From Nocardioides luti (lineage in GTDB: Bacteria > Actinomycetota > Actinomycetes > Propionibacteriales > Nocardioidaceae): DNA of 64,000 nucleotides. Below the pieces are notes generated by a model. The model saw only the letters and a program-made list of their open reading frames with translations. It was not told where the DNA came from and made no database searches. Shown here one piece after another: positions 9,542 to 18,418 of the stretch. The stretch lies in contig NZ_JACKXE010000001.1 of NCBI RefSeq assembly GCF_014212315.1, forward strand, positions 2,356,001 to 2,420,000, given 5' to 3'. Within the stretch, counting starts at the first letter, position 1. Every line of letters starts with the position of its first letter. Both the position numbers and the translations under genes were made by a program.

Positions 9542-10962
9542 TGGCCCAGAGCTCCACCCTCCTGGGCTTCGTGCACCGCCGCCGGCGGGGCGCCGAGCTG
9601 TTCCTGCTCGTGCTCGCGCTGCTCGTCGGCGTGGGCGCCTACGCCGCCGTCGGCATCGGCGTCGAGGGCAAGGTCCCGGCCGACATCGTCGGGTACGGCG
9701 GCTGGCTGGCCGCCCTGGTGATCGCCGCGCACGTCGTGGTCCGGGTCGTGGCGCCGTACGCCGACCCCGTGCTGCTCCCCGTCGTCGCCGCCCTCAACGG
9801 GCTCGGCCTCGCCGTCATCCACCGGCTCGACCTGGCCTACGAGACCGACGGCCGCGACAGCACGCCGTCCGGCTTCGCCCAGCAGCAGCTGATCTGGATG
9901 ACGCTCGGCGTGCTGCTGTTCGTGGCCGCGCTGATCATCCTGCGCGACCACCGCACCCTCCAGCGCTTCACCTACACCAGCGGCCTCGGCGCGATCCTGC
10001 TCCTGCTGCTGCCGATGGTCCCGGGCCTCGGCAAGACCATCAACGGCGCCCGCATCTGGATCGGCGTCGGCCCCTTCAGCTTCCAGCCCGGCGAGGTCGC
10101 GAAGGTGCTGCTGGTCGTGGCCTTCGCGGGCTACCTCGTGCTGCACCGCGACGCCCTGGCCCTGGCGGGGCGCCGCGTCGTCTTCATCGACCTGCCCCGC
10201 GGCCGCGACCTCGGCCCGATCCTCGGCATGTGGCTGGTCAGCCTCGGCATCCTGGTCTTCCAGCGCGACCTCGGCTCCAGCCTGCTGTTCTTCGGCCTCT
10301 TCCTCGTGACGCTGTACGTCGCCACCGAGCGCCCCGGCTGGCTGGTCGTCGGCAGCGCGATGTTCCTCGGCGGCGCCGCGCTGGCCTACGAGCTGTTCGG
10401 CCACGTGGCGGTCCGCGTCAACGTCTGGCTGAACCCGCTCTACTACTACGACGACAAGCACGGCGCGCTGAGCTACCAGCCCGTCGAGGCGATGTTCGGC
10501 ATGGGCTGGGGCGGCCTGATCGGCCGCGGCTTCGGCGAGGGCAGCCCCGAGCGGGTGCCCTACGCCAACTCCGACTTCATCCTCAGCTCGATCGGCGAGG
10601 AGCTCGGCCTGACCGCCGTCATCGCGGTCATCCTCTGCTACGGCCTGATCGTCGAGCGCGCCCTGCGCGCGGCCCTGGTGTGCCGCGACGGCTTCGGCAA
10701 GCTGCTCGCCACCGGCCTGGCCGCCGTCTTCGCGCTCCAGGTCTTCGTCGTCATCGGCGGTGTCACCAGCCTGATCCCGCTCACCGGTCTGACCACGCCG
10801 TTCCTGTCGTACGGCGGCTCCTCCCTCGTCGCGAACTGGGTGATCATCGCGTTGCTGCTCCGCATCTCCGACCAGGCCCGTCGCCCCGTCCCCGACCTCT
10901 CGGGCTCGGACGACGACGCCGAGGCCGACTCCGAGGCCACCCAGGTGGTGAAGGTCCAGTGA
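9541..10962 (+). CDS. rodA: RodA/FtsW family peptidoglycan polymerase (SEDS)
   Basis: A SEDS-family glycosyltransferase polymerising lipid II at the membrane, working with the class B PBP encoded next. The 473-residue protein has at least ten hydrophobic segments. SEDS signatures are INGARIWIGVGPFSFQPGE, the QRDLGSSLLFFGLF region, and TGLTTPFLSYGGSSL near the C-terminus. It overlaps pstP by one base and pbpA by 4 bp (GTGA), which indicates coupled translation. Confidence 0.95.
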   Translation: MAQSSTLLGFVHRRRRGAELFLLVLALLVGVGAYAAVGIGVEGKVPADIVGYGGWLAALVIAAHVVVRVVAPYADPVLLPVVAALNGLGLAVIHRLDLAYETDGRDSTPSGFAQQQLIWMTLGVLLFVAALIILRDHRTLQRFTYTSGLGAILLLLLPMVPGLGKTINGARIWIGVGPFSFQPGEVAKVLLVVAFAGYLVLHRDALALAGRRVVFIDLPRGRDLGPILGMWLVSLGILVFQRDLGSSLLFFGLFLVTLYVATERPGWLVVGSAMFLGGAALAYELFGHVAVRVNVWLNPLYYYDDKHGALSYQPVEAMFGMGWGGLIGRGFGEGSPERVPYANSDFILSSIGEELGLTAVIAVILCYGLIVERALRAALVCRDGFGKLLATGLAAVFALQVFVVIGGVTSLIPLTGLTTPFLSYGGSSLVANWVIIALLLRISDQARRPVPDLSGSDDDAEADSEATQVVKVQ

Positions 10963-12422
10963 ACAAGCCGATCCGCACCATCTCGATCTTCTGCCTGCTG
11001 CTGTTCCTGGCGCTGATGCTGAACGCGACCTACCTGCAGTACTACAAGGCCTCGAGCCTCGACAACGACCCGCGCAACCGGCGCGTGGTGGTGGCGTCGT
11101 ACGCCCGCGAGCGCGGCGCGATCCTCGTCGGCCGCACCCCGGTCGCGGAGAGCAAGCCGTCCGACGACCAGTACAAGTTCCAGCGCACCTACGCACAGCC
11201 CTTCAAGTACGCCCCGATCACCGGGTTCTTCTCGTACTACAACCAGACCGGCATCGAGCAGAAGCAGAACGACGTGCTCTCCGGCGACGACTCGCTGCTG
11301 TTCGTCACCAAGCTCGTCGACCTGCTCAGCAACGACGCGTCCAAGGGCGGCAGCGTCCAGCTGACGATCGACCCGGACGCCCAGACCGCGGCCTTCGACG
11401 GCCTGTCCGCGCTGCCCGGCGACGTCGAGGGCTCGGTCGTCGCCCTCGAGCCGCGGACCGGCAAGATCCTCGCGATGGTCTCGCTGCCGACGTACGACCC
11501 GAACAAGCTGGCCAGCCACGACCTCAGCTCGGTGTCCTCGAGCTACGAGGCGCTCAGCCAGGACCCGTCGGAGCCGCTGCTGAACCGCGCGATCCAGACC
11601 CGGCTGCCCCCCGGCTCGACGTTCAAGATCGTCACCGCGGCCGCCGCGATCGAGAGCGGCAACTACGACGCCAGCTCGCAGGTGCCCGGCGGCGCGGAGT
11701 ACACCCCGCCGCAGACCGACAACGTCATCGACAACGAGGGCCGCGACTGCGGCACCGGCCGGATCCCCTTCGCCCAGGCGCTGGAGAACTCCTGCAACAC
11801 CACCTTCGCGGCGCTGGCCAACGAGGTCGGTGCGGAGAAGATGGCCGAGCAGGCCGAGGCGTTCGGCTTCAACAGCCACTACCTCGACGACCTCGGGCCC
11901 CAGGCCGAGTCGGCCTTCCCGACCGACCCGAACCTCTCGCCGGCCTTCGTCGCCCAGACCGGCATCGGTCAGTACGAAGTGGCCGCCACCCCGCTGCAGA
12001 TGGCCATGGTCGCGGCCGGGATCGCCAACGGTGGCACCGTGATGAAGCCCTACCTCGTCGACGAGGTGCAGTCACCCGAGCTCGACGTGCTCAAGAAGAC
12101 CGAGCCCAGCGAGCTGTCGCAGGCGGTCTCCGCCTCGACGGCCAGCGAGCTCACCAAGCTGATGGTCTCCACGGTCGACGACGGCACCGCCAACCCGGCC
12201 GCGATCCCCGGCGTCGAGGTGGCCGGCAAGACGGGCACCGCCCAGAGCGGCCAGGACAACGTGCCGCCGTACGCCTGGTTCGTCTCGTTCGCCCCGGCCG
12301 ACGACCCGCAGGTCGCGGTCGCCGTGATGATCCAGAAGGCCGGCATCCCGCGCGACGAGATCGCCGGCGGCGTCTACGGCGGCCCGATCGCCAAGGCCGT
12401 GATGGAGGCGATCCTGCAGTGA
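10959..12422 (+). CDS. pbpA: PbpA, class B penicillin-binding protein (transpeptidase)
   Basis: This transpeptidase crosslinks peptidoglycan outside the membrane. The 487-residue protein has an N-terminal anchor (about 7-25), a dimerisation region, and the penicillin-binding domain. That domain carries the active-site motifs PPGSTFKIV (SxxK, nucleophile Ser), NSCNTTF (SxN) and AGKTGTAQ (KTG). The GTG start at 10959 overlaps the rodA stop codon and begins NKPIRTISIFCLLLF, the usual PbpA start. In mycobacteria PbpA is a PknB substrate needed for septation; that is inferred here from synteny. Confidence 0.95.
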   Translation: MNKPIRTISIFCLLLFLALMLNATYLQYYKASSLDNDPRNRRVVVASYARERGAILVGRTPVAESKPSDDQYKFQRTYAQPFKYAPITGFFSYYNQTGIEQKQNDVLSGDDSLLFVTKLVDLLSNDASKGGSVQLTIDPDAQTAAFDGLSALPGDVEGSVVALEPRTGKILAMVSLPTYDPNKLASHDLSSVSSSYEALSQDPSEPLLNRAIQTRLPPGSTFKIVTAAAAIESGNYDASSQVPGGAEYTPPQTDNVIDNEGRDCGTGRIPFAQALENSCNTTFAALANEVGAEKMAEQAEAFGFNSHYLDDLGPQAESAFPTDPNLSPAFVAQTGIGQYEVAATPLQMAMVAAGIANGGTVMKPYLVDEVQSPELDVLKKTEPSELSQAVSASTASELTKLMVSTVDDGTANPAAIPGVEVAGKTGTAQSGQDNVPPYAWFVSFAPADDPQVAVAVMIQKAGIPRDEIAGGVYGGPIAKAVMEAILQ

Positions 12423-13945
12423 GCGACGCACCCGTGAGCGAGCGGTTCGCCGACGACGCGCGCCGCTACCGCCTCGACTCCCGGATCGCCACGGGCGGGA
12501 TGGGTGAGGTCTGGCGCGGCACCGACACGGTGCTGGGCCGCGAGGTCGCGGTCAAGCTGCTCAAGCCGGAGTACGCCGACGAGCCGTCGTTCCGCTCGCG
12601 CTTCGAGACCGAGGCCCGGCACGCGGCGTCGCTGCACCACCCCAACGTCGCCGGGGTCTTCGACTTCGGCGAGTCGACCGCGACCGACGGGTCGGACGCC
12701 CCGAAGCCCTACCTCGTGATGGAGCTCGTCGACGGTCAGCCGCTGTCGGTGCTGCTGCGCTCGGGCGAGCCGCTCGACCCCGTGGCCGTGCGCGAGCTGC
12801 TGGCCCAGGCCGCGGACGCGATCGGCGCGGCGCACGCCGCCGGCATCGTCCACCGCGACGTGAAGCCCGCCAACCTGATGGTGACCCCCGACCGGCAGGT
12901 CAAGATCACCGACTTCGGCATCGCCCGCGCCGCCGAGGGCCTCGGGCTCACCGAGACCGGCCAGGTGATGGGCACCCCGCAGTACCTCTCCCCCGAGCAG
13001 GCCCGCGGCCAGGCCGCGACGCCCGCCTCGGACGTCTACTCGCTCGGCGTCGTCGCCTACGAATGCCTCGTCGGCCAGCGTCCCTTCCAGGCCGAGACCG
13101 CGATCGCCACCGCGCTGGCCCACCTCAACGACCCGATCCCCGCGCTGCCCGCCTCGGTCCCGGCGGACCTCGCCGCCGTGGTCCGGCACGCGCTGGAGAA
13201 GAACCCCGCCGACCGGTTCCCCGACGCCGCCGCCTTCGGCGCCGCGCTGCGCGACCCCTCGACCGCCGCCACCGAGATCGTCGGCGCCGCCGACGGCGGC
13301 GAGCAGACCCAGGTGATGCAGGGCGTCCCGCCGGTCGCCGGTGCGGGTGCCGCCGCCGGGCTCGCCGGAGCGGGCCTCGCCGGAGCCGGTGCGGGCGCCG
13401 CCGCCGGCACGCCGTACGCCGACCCCACGCCGACCCCGTCCGAGCCACTCGCCCCGACCCCGTCCGACCACCGCGGCGGTGGGGGTGCCGGCGGCCGGCT
13501 GCTCCTCATCGGCGTGATCGTCGCGGCGATCATCGCCGCGGTCGTGCTGGTCGTCGTGCTCGGCAACGCCTCCGACGAGGCCCCGCCGACCGACCAGCCC
13601 ACGCAGAAGTCGCGCACGAAGACCAAGCCGCCCAAGACCAGCGACGCACCGTCGGAGTCCACCTCGGAGCCGACCGAGGAGTCGTCGTCGGCCACGCCGT
13701 CCGAGACGCCGACCTCCGAGAAGCCCACGCCGTCCGAGACCCCGAGCGAGACCCCCACCCCGACCGAGACGCCGAGCGTGACGCCCAGCGCCGACCCCAC
13801 GCCGACGACCCCGCCGGCGTCCTCGCCCGCCGCCTCGTCCCCGGCGGCCACGGCCTCGGCGGCCGACCCCTCGGCCAGCCCCGGGAAGGCCGGGGACAGC
13901 GGCTCGCCCACCCCGCAGCCCCGCACGGAGAGGCACCAGCGATGA
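12419..13945 (+). CDS. pknA: PknA-like membrane Ser/Thr protein kinase
   Basis: A 508-residue Hanks-type kinase. The catalytic domain (about 15-285) has GGMGEVWRG, AVKLLK (ATP-anchoring Lys), HRDVKPANL (catalytic loop), DFGIAR and SPEQARG. A Gly/Ala-rich juxtamembrane stretch precedes one membrane segment (about 366-385). The extracytoplasmic tail is low complexity, dominated by Pro/Ser/Thr/Glu with repeated TPSET units, and has no PASTA domain. The start overlaps the pbpA stop (GTGA) and pknB overlaps its end by 4 bp. A role in cell-shape and division signalling is inferred from synteny with mycobacterial pknA. Confidence 0.94.
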   Translation: MSDAPVSERFADDARRYRLDSRIATGGMGEVWRGTDTVLGREVAVKLLKPEYADEPSFRSRFETEARHAASLHHPNVAGVFDFGESTATDGSDAPKPYLVMELVDGQPLSVLLRSGEPLDPVAVRELLAQAADAIGAAHAAGIVHRDVKPANLMVTPDRQVKITDFGIARAAEGLGLTETGQVMGTPQYLSPEQARGQAATPASDVYSLGVVAYECLVGQRPFQAETAIATALAHLNDPIPALPASVPADLAAVVRHALEKNPADRFPDAAAFGAALRDPSTAATEIVGAADGGEQTQVMQGVPPVAGAGAAAGLAGAGLAGAGAGAAAGTPYADPTPTPSEPLAPTPSDHRGGGGAGGRLLLIGVIVAAIIAAVVLVVVLGNASDEAPPTDQPTQKSRTKTKPPKTSDAPSESTSEPTEESSSATPSETPTSEKPTPSETPSETPTPTETPSVTPSADPTPTTPPASSPAASSPAATASAADPSASPGKAGDSGSPTPQPRTERHQR

Positions 13946-15699
13946 GCAACCAGCAGCCCACCGTCGGTGGCCGGTACGAGCTCGGCGAGCTCCTCGGCCG
14001 CGGCGGCATGGCCGAGGTCCGCAAGGGCACCGACACCCGCCTGGGGCGGGTCGTCGCGGTCAAGCGGTTGCGCACCGACCTCGCGAGCGACGCGACCTTC
14101 CAGGCCCGCTTCCGCCGCGAGGCGCAGTCGTCGGCCTCGCTGAACCACCCCGCGATCGTCGCGGTCTACGACACCGGCGAGGAGATGTCGACCGACGGGT
14201 CGGAGGTCGCCCAGCCCTACATCGTGATGGAGTACGTCGCCGGCCGGACCCTGCGCGACATCATCCGCGAGGGCCGCAAGATCCTGCCCGAGCGCGCCCT
14301 CGAGATCAGCAGCGGCGTCCTCTCGGCCCTCGACTACAGCCACCGCGCGGGGATCATCCATCGCGACATCAAGCCCGGCAACGTGATGCTCACGCCCAGC
14401 GGCGACGTCAAGGTCATGGACTTCGGCATCGCTCGCGCGATCAGCGACGCCTCGTCCACGATGACCCAGACCGCGGCCGTGGTCGGCACCGCGCAGTACC
14501 TCTCCCCCGAGCAGGCCCGCGGCGAGACCGTGGACTCCCGCTCGGACGTCTACTCCGCCGGCTGCCTGCTCTACGAGCTGCTCACCGGCCGCCCGCCCTT
14601 CGTCGGCGACAGCCCGGTCGCGGTGGCCTACCAGCACGTCCGCGAGCCGGCCGTGCCGCCGTCGGACCACGACACCGACCTGCCGCCCGAGATCGACGCG
14701 ATCGTGATGAAGGCGCTCGCGAAGCGCCTCGAGGACCGCTACCAGTCGGCCGCCGCGATGCGCAGCGACATCGAGCGCTACCTCGCCGGCCGCCCGGTGC
14801 ACGCGACCGTGCCTCCGCAGCCGCCGGCCGCGACCCAGGTCGTCCCCGCCGTCGCCCCGGTGCCGGTGGACGCCACCAGCGTCCGGACCCCGGTCTACGA
14901 CGAGGACGAGGACCGCAGCCGCGCCGGCCTGTGGGTCGTGCTCGGGCTGCTCGTGCTGCTGCTGATCGGCGGGGCGGCGTACCTCCTGCCCCGGATGTTC
15001 GACAGCGCGCCCGACCAGGTCCAGGTCCCGAGCATCGTGGGGCTCACCGAGAAGCAGGCGCGCGCCGCGATCGGCGACGCCGGGCTGTCGGTGGGCACCG
15101 TCGACCCTCAGAACAGCGACACGGTCAAGGAGGGGCGGGTGATCAGCCAGGAGCCGGACCGCGACCTCTACCTCGACCCCGGTGCCTCCGTCGACTTCGT
15201 CGTCTCGCTCGGCAAGCCCGAGGTGAGCGTGCCGTCCGTCGTCGGGTCGACCCGGCAGGACGCGAAGACCGTGCTCGAGAGCGCCGGCTTCAAGGTGACC
15301 CAGCAGGAGCGGGACTCCGACGTGACCAAGGGCCAGGTCGTGGCGACCTCGCCGCCGGCCGGGACCCAGGTCGAGGAGGGCGCGGAGATCACGATCTTCT
15401 ACTCCGACGGCCCCGAGAAGATCCCGAACGTCGTCGGCATGCAGCAGGCCCAGGCCGAGCAGGCGCTGCGCGACGCCGGCTTCATCCCGGACGTGATCGA
15501 GACGCCGGACACCACCGAGCCCAAGGGCACCGTGATCAAGCAGAGCCCGCCGGCCGGTCAGACCGACCAGCAGGGCACCGTCGTCACGATCCAGGTGTCG
15601 TCGTACGAAAAGCCCTCGGAGAGCCCCTCGCCCAGCGAGTCGACCTCGCCCACCGCGACCCCGAGCGATCCCGCCACCTCGCTGCCGCCGACGCCCTGA
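13942..15699 (+). CDS. pknB: PknB, Ser/Thr protein kinase with three PASTA domains
   Basis: A transmembrane kinase sensing muropeptide or lipid II fragments through PASTA domains and phosphorylating cell-wall proteins. In its 585 residues the kinase domain (about 10-275) has GRGGMAEVRKG, AVKRL, HRDIKPGNV, DFGIAR and the activation segment TMTQTAAVVGT. A membrane segment lies at about 330-350. Three PASTA repeats follow, each opening with a phrase like VPSIVGL, VPSVVGS or IPNVVGM; mycobacterial PknB has four. The C-terminal tail is Ser/Pro-rich. It closes the seven-gene operon and is followed by a hairpin. Confidence 0.96.
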   Translation: MSNQQPTVGGRYELGELLGRGGMAEVRKGTDTRLGRVVAVKRLRTDLASDATFQARFRREAQSSASLNHPAIVAVYDTGEEMSTDGSEVAQPYIVMEYVAGRTLRDIIREGRKILPERALEISSGVLSALDYSHRAGIIHRDIKPGNVMLTPSGDVKVMDFGIARAISDASSTMTQTAAVVGTAQYLSPEQARGETVDSRSDVYSAGCLLYELLTGRPPFVGDSPVAVAYQHVREPAVPPSDHDTDLPPEIDAIVMKALAKRLEDRYQSAAAMRSDIERYLAGRPVHATVPPQPPAATQVVPAVAPVPVDATSVRTPVYDEDEDRSRAGLWVVLGLLVLLLIGGAAYLLPRMFDSAPDQVQVPSIVGLTEKQARAAIGDAGLSVGTVDPQNSDTVKEGRVISQEPDRDLYLDPGASVDFVVSLGKPEVSVPSVVGSTRQDAKTVLESAGFKVTQQERDSDVTKGQVVATSPPAGTQVEEGAEITIFYSDGPEKIPNVVGMQQAQAEQALRDAGFIPDVIETPDTTEPKGTVIKQSPPAGQTDQQGTVVTIQVSSYEKPSESPSPSESTSPTATPSDPATSLPPTP

Positions 15700-15706
15700 C
15701 CCCGTC

Positions 15707-15734
15707 CCGTCCCCGGACCGGGGGGTGGGGACGG
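15707..15734. terminator. Terminator between pknB and the DUF881 gene
   Basis: Inverted repeat CCGTCCCC / GGGGACGG with a 12-nt loop, lying between two convergent genes 8 bp after the pknB stop. It may serve both directions. Confidence 0.65.
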
Positions 15735-15751
15735 CGCCGGTCGGCGCCGGG

Positions 15752-16555
15752 TCAGCGCAGCGGCGTCGCGTAGGTGAGGTCGAGGAGCCCGTCGTACGCC
15801 GGCGCGGTGATCTCGTCCTCGAGGGCGAGGTCGTAGCCGACGGAGATCTCGGGGTTGTCGGCCTGCTCGCGGTAGACCTTGAGGTAGGCGTCGTCGTCGA
15901 GCGCCGTGAGCAGCGCGCCCTGGTCACCGACGGCGGAGATGACGTAGGGCTGGGAGTACGGCACGCCCTGCAGCTGCACGGCGTTGCCCTCGCACTTGAT
16001 GCCGGTGGTCGACACGACCCGCTGGCCCTGGACGGTCACCGCGCGCGCACCGGCCTGCCACATGGCGTTGACGACCGCCTGGATGTCCTGCTGGTGCACG
16101 ACGAGGTAGTTCAGGTCGAGCGAGGTGGAGTTGATGACGTCCTCGGGCGCGTCGGAGAGCGTGACCGTGACGCCGGGCCCGGAGCGCGGGACCAGCCCGG
16201 CGGGGTCCTTGAGGCGCTCGATCTTGCGCTGGTAGCGCTTGACCTCCTTGTCGTTCACCGAGTTCGTCAGGATCGCGACGTCGGCGTTGAGGTCCTTGAC
16301 CCGCTGCTGGAGGCCGGCGTACGTCCTCGCCTCGTTGCTCACCAGGGACGCCAGGTCGGTGTAGCGACCGGGTCGCAGGTCGGTGCCCTCGCTGTTCTCG
16401 GCACTGACGACGAACAGGCCACCGCACAGCAGGACCGCCAGGGGCGTGCCGATCCGCCAGGGGCCCCAGGCGCGGTGGGGGCGCCGGGTGTGGCTGGGCG
16501 CGGCGTGGTGCTCGGGGTGCTCCCCGGCGGGCCGCTCGTCGATCGTGCGCGTCAC
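15752..16555 (-). CDS. DUF881 family membrane-anchored protein
   Basis: A 267-residue protein with a cytosolic N-terminus, one membrane segment (about 36-51), a coiled-coil region (about 75-125) and an extracytoplasmic alpha/beta domain. The DUF881 phrases SGPGVTVTLSDAP, DLNYLVVHQQDIQAVVNAMW and INST are present. The function is not established. The family is a constant neighbour of crgA and pknB in actinobacteria (Rv0012-like). The divergent crgA start lies 71 bp away, and the spacer carries a GTGAC/GTCAC dyad. Confidence 0.9.
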   Translation of the reverse strand: MTRTIDERPAGEHPEHHAAPSHTRRPHRAWGPWRIGTPLAVLLCGGLFVVSAENSEGTDLRPGRYTDLASLVSNEARTYAGLQQRVKDLNADVAILTNSVNDKEVKRYQRKIERLKDPAGLVPRSGPGVTVTLSDAPEDVINSTSLDLNYLVVHQQDIQAVVNAMWQAGARAVTVQGQRVVSTTGIKCEGNAVQLQGVPYSQPYVISAVGDQGALLTALDDDAYLKVYREQADNPEISVGYDLALEDEITAPAYDGLLDLTYATPLR

Positions 16556-16626
16556 GCCGACTAAGGTAGCCCGCGACCTGTGACATCACGTCACGGGCGC
16601 ACGCACGCGAACCGAGGAGCACCATC

Positions 16627-17097
16627 GTGGCCAAGTCGAAGTTGCCCAAGGAGCGGGACCTGCTGGCCCCGGTCCGCGGACCCGTCTTCTCGGTGCGGTT
16701 CATCGTCGCCGTGGCCCTGATGGTGCTGGGCATCGCCTGGATCGCCTACTACTACCTCGTGGTGCGGGTCGACCCGACCGTGCTCCCCGCCCCGAAGGCC
16801 GGCAGCCCGGCGTTCATGGCGGACCTGAAGAACTGGAACTACCTCATCGGCTTCGGCGCCCTGATGATCGGCCTGATGGTCGCGGCGCACCCCGACACCC
16901 CGCTCGGCCGCGGCCGCGGCGTGGTCGTCGGCATGCTCGGCTGCTTCCTCATCGGGCTGCTGTGGATCTGCACGTTCTACGTCATCAGCGACAACGTCTC
17001 CCGGGTCGCGATCTTCAACGACCTCGGCCAGTACAACCTGCTCGTCGGCATCGCCTTCATGGCCGTCGGCTTCACCTTCGCCACCCGCTGGGAGTGA
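16627..17097 (+). CDS. crgA: CrgA-like cell division protein, apparently an internal tandem duplication
   Basis: CrgA is a small septal membrane protein linking FtsZ, FtsQ and peptidoglycan synthases. Typical CrgA has about 90 residues and two membrane segments. This protein has 156 residues and four. Both halves show the CrgA pattern of a hydrophobic segment, a short loop, then an Asp-Leu/aromatic-Asn motif leading into the second segment: DLKNWNYLIGFGALMIGL in the first half and DLGQYNLLVGIAFMAVGF in the second. The second half ends in RWE, like the RWH of mycobacterial CrgA. GTG at 16627 gives MAKSKLPKERD, the standard basic N-terminus. A hairpin follows the stop. Confidence 0.88.
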   Translation: MAKSKLPKERDLLAPVRGPVFSVRFIVAVALMVLGIAWIAYYYLVVRVDPTVLPAPKAGSPAFMADLKNWNYLIGFGALMIGLMVAAHPDTPLGRGRGVVVGMLGCFLIGLLWICTFYVISDNVSRVAIFNDLGQYNLLVGIAFMAVGFTFATRWE

Positions 17098-17142
17098 CGG
17101 CGACTCCACGCCCCTCCGCGCGGTAGCGCGCCAGCTCACCGG

Positions 17143-17174
17143 ACCGCCGGTCTCCCTCGGGAGGCCGGCGGTTT
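17143..17174 (+). terminator. Terminator after crgA
   Basis: A 14-bp near-perfect inverted repeat (ACCGCCGG... / ...CCGGCGGT) followed by TTTG, 45 bp after the crgA stop. This matches an intrinsic terminator. Confidence 0.7.
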
Positions 17175-17192
17175 GTGCACATCTGGGGACAA

Positions 17193-17230
17193 ACCTGTGG
17201 AGAACTACATCGGTGTAGTTCTCCACAGGT
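17193..17230. repeat. Perfect 17-bp inverted repeat with 4-nt loop
   Basis: The arms ACCTGTGGAGAACTACA (17193-17209) and its exact complement (17214-17230) flank TCGG. The nonamer GTGGAGAAC occurs here twice in opposite orientation and once more just downstream (about 17232-17240). The core resembles half of a DnaA box (CTGTGGA). It lies between convergent genes, so a promoter role is unlikely. It could be a structural hairpin, a protein-binding site or a mobile-element trace. Confidence 0.7.
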
Positions 17231-17310
17231 GATTCCACAGGTGTGGAGAACTCGCGGGGTGCGGGCGGGGTCGCGGGACGGCGCGCTGGCGGGGTCGCCG
17301 GCGGGTGGCT

Positions 17311-17398
17311 GCTTCATCACGGGATGCAGGTGAAGCACGGCTTCCCACGGTGAATTCGCCGTGGGGAGCTCCACTCCGCCTGCATCCCGTGATGAAGC
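17311..17398. repeat. Large nested palindrome (88 bp) in convergent spacer
   Basis: Outer arms of 20 bp (17311-17330 and 17379-17398) are exact complements, beginning GCTTCATCACGGGATG. Inside them a second inverted repeat of about 10-11 bp (CTTCCCACGG / CCGTGGGGAG, one wobble pair) is centred on GAATTC. The element can fold as a hairpin within a hairpin. It sits between crgA and the rhomboid gene, both of which end here. It may be a REP- or MITE-like repeat or a transcription stop. Copy number elsewhere cannot be judged from this window. Confidence 0.75.
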
Positions 17399-17474
17399 GT
17401 CAGGCAGCGCCGCCACGCCCGGCGCACCCAGCCCCGGACGGGCCCGGGCGGACGGGCCCGGGCGGGCGCAGCCG

Positions 17475-18383
17475 TCAGGCGAGGGTGGCGGTGCGGAGCA
17501 GCACGGCCACGACGAGGACCACGAGGACGGCGCCGAGGCCTAGGGACTGCCACAGCGTGCGGCGGGGGCGGGGCGACCAGACCAGGACGGCGGCGATGAC
17601 GACGCCGCCGAGGAAGCCGCCGAGGTGGCCCTGCCAGGAGACGTTGGGGATCGCGATCGTGATCACGAAGTTGATGCCGATCCAGATCAGCAGCTGCTGC
17701 ATCTGGCCGCCGACCTTGAGGGCCAGCACGAGCAGCGCGCCCATCAGGCCGAAGATCGCGCCGGAGGCGCCGAGCGTGGAGCCGGCCCCGGGGGCGACCC
17801 AGTAGACGAGCGCCGAGCCGGACAGCGCGGAGAGCAGGTAGAGCGCGAGGAAGCGCGCGCGCCCGATCGCGAGCTCGAGCTGGGGGCCGAGGACCCACAG
17901 GGCGAGCATGTTGAAGCCGATGTGCCAGACCTCGACGTGCGCGAACGCGCTGGTCAGCAGCTGCCAGTAGGCGCCGTCACTGACGCCCAGCACCCACTCG
18001 CGGGTGGGCGCGGCGTTGCAGACGGCCTCGCTGCTGATCCCCGGGAAGTAGGCGCTCGGCTGGCCCGACGGGACGCAGCGGCCTTCGGGCAGGAGGGCGA
18101 GCAGGTTGTACAGCCGGCTGCGGGCGCCGCCGGTGGCGAGCATCGCGAGCCAGACCACGACGTTGATCCCGATGAGCACCATCGAGGTGATGCCGGCGTT
18201 GCTCGGCCGGAGGCCGCCGTACGCCGTCCGGCCGCTGCGCGTGGACTTGCGGCCCTCCGCGATGCAGGACGGGCACTGGAAGCCGACGGCGGCGTCGCGC
18301 ATGCAGTCCGGGCAGATCGACCGGTCGCAGCGCTGGCACCGGATGTACGACTCACGGCCGGGGTGCCGGTAACACGTCGGCAC
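17475..18383 (-). CDS. Rhomboid-family intramembrane serine protease with N-terminal zinc-ribbon
   Basis: Rhomboid proteases cleave membrane segments within the bilayer. The N-terminus has a Cys/His cluster (CYRHPGRE, CQRCDRSICPDCM, CPSC) typical of actinobacterial rhomboids. Six or more hydrophobic segments follow. Visible catalytic and family motifs are HIGFNMLALWVLG, the nucleophile GASGAIFGL and the HLGGFLGG histidine. The start is uncertain. GTG at 18383 is the only ordinary start before the ppiA stop, but relatives begin with Met-Asn-Glu. That would correspond to a CTG at 18422 overlapping the ppiA stop (CTGA). Confidence 0.88.
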   Translation of the reverse strand: MPTCYRHPGRESYIRCQRCDRSICPDCMRDAAVGFQCPSCIAEGRKSTRSGRTAYGGLRPSNAGITSMVLIGINVVVWLAMLATGGARSRLYNLLALLPEGRCVPSGQPSAYFPGISSEAVCNAAPTREWVLGVSDGAYWQLLTSAFAHVEVWHIGFNMLALWVLGPQLELAIGRARFLALYLLSALSGSALVYWVAPGAGSTLGASGAIFGLMGALLVLALKVGGQMQQLLIWIGINFVITIAIPNVSWQGHLGGFLGGVVIAAVLVWSPRPRRTLWQSLGLGAVLVVLVVAVLLRTATLA

Positions 18384-18418
18384 CCCGGCTGCGGGAGTCT
18401 CTGGAGCCTGGTTCTCGT

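Noticed and set aside
13057..15927. Very long open frames antisense to pknA/pknB and to many other genes (also near 7700-9061, 9409-11196, 49942-51813, 52104-54011)
   Set aside because: High G+C removes stop codons from antisense frames. The translations are Arg/Gly/Val-rich and lack domains, while the sense strands encode well-known proteins.
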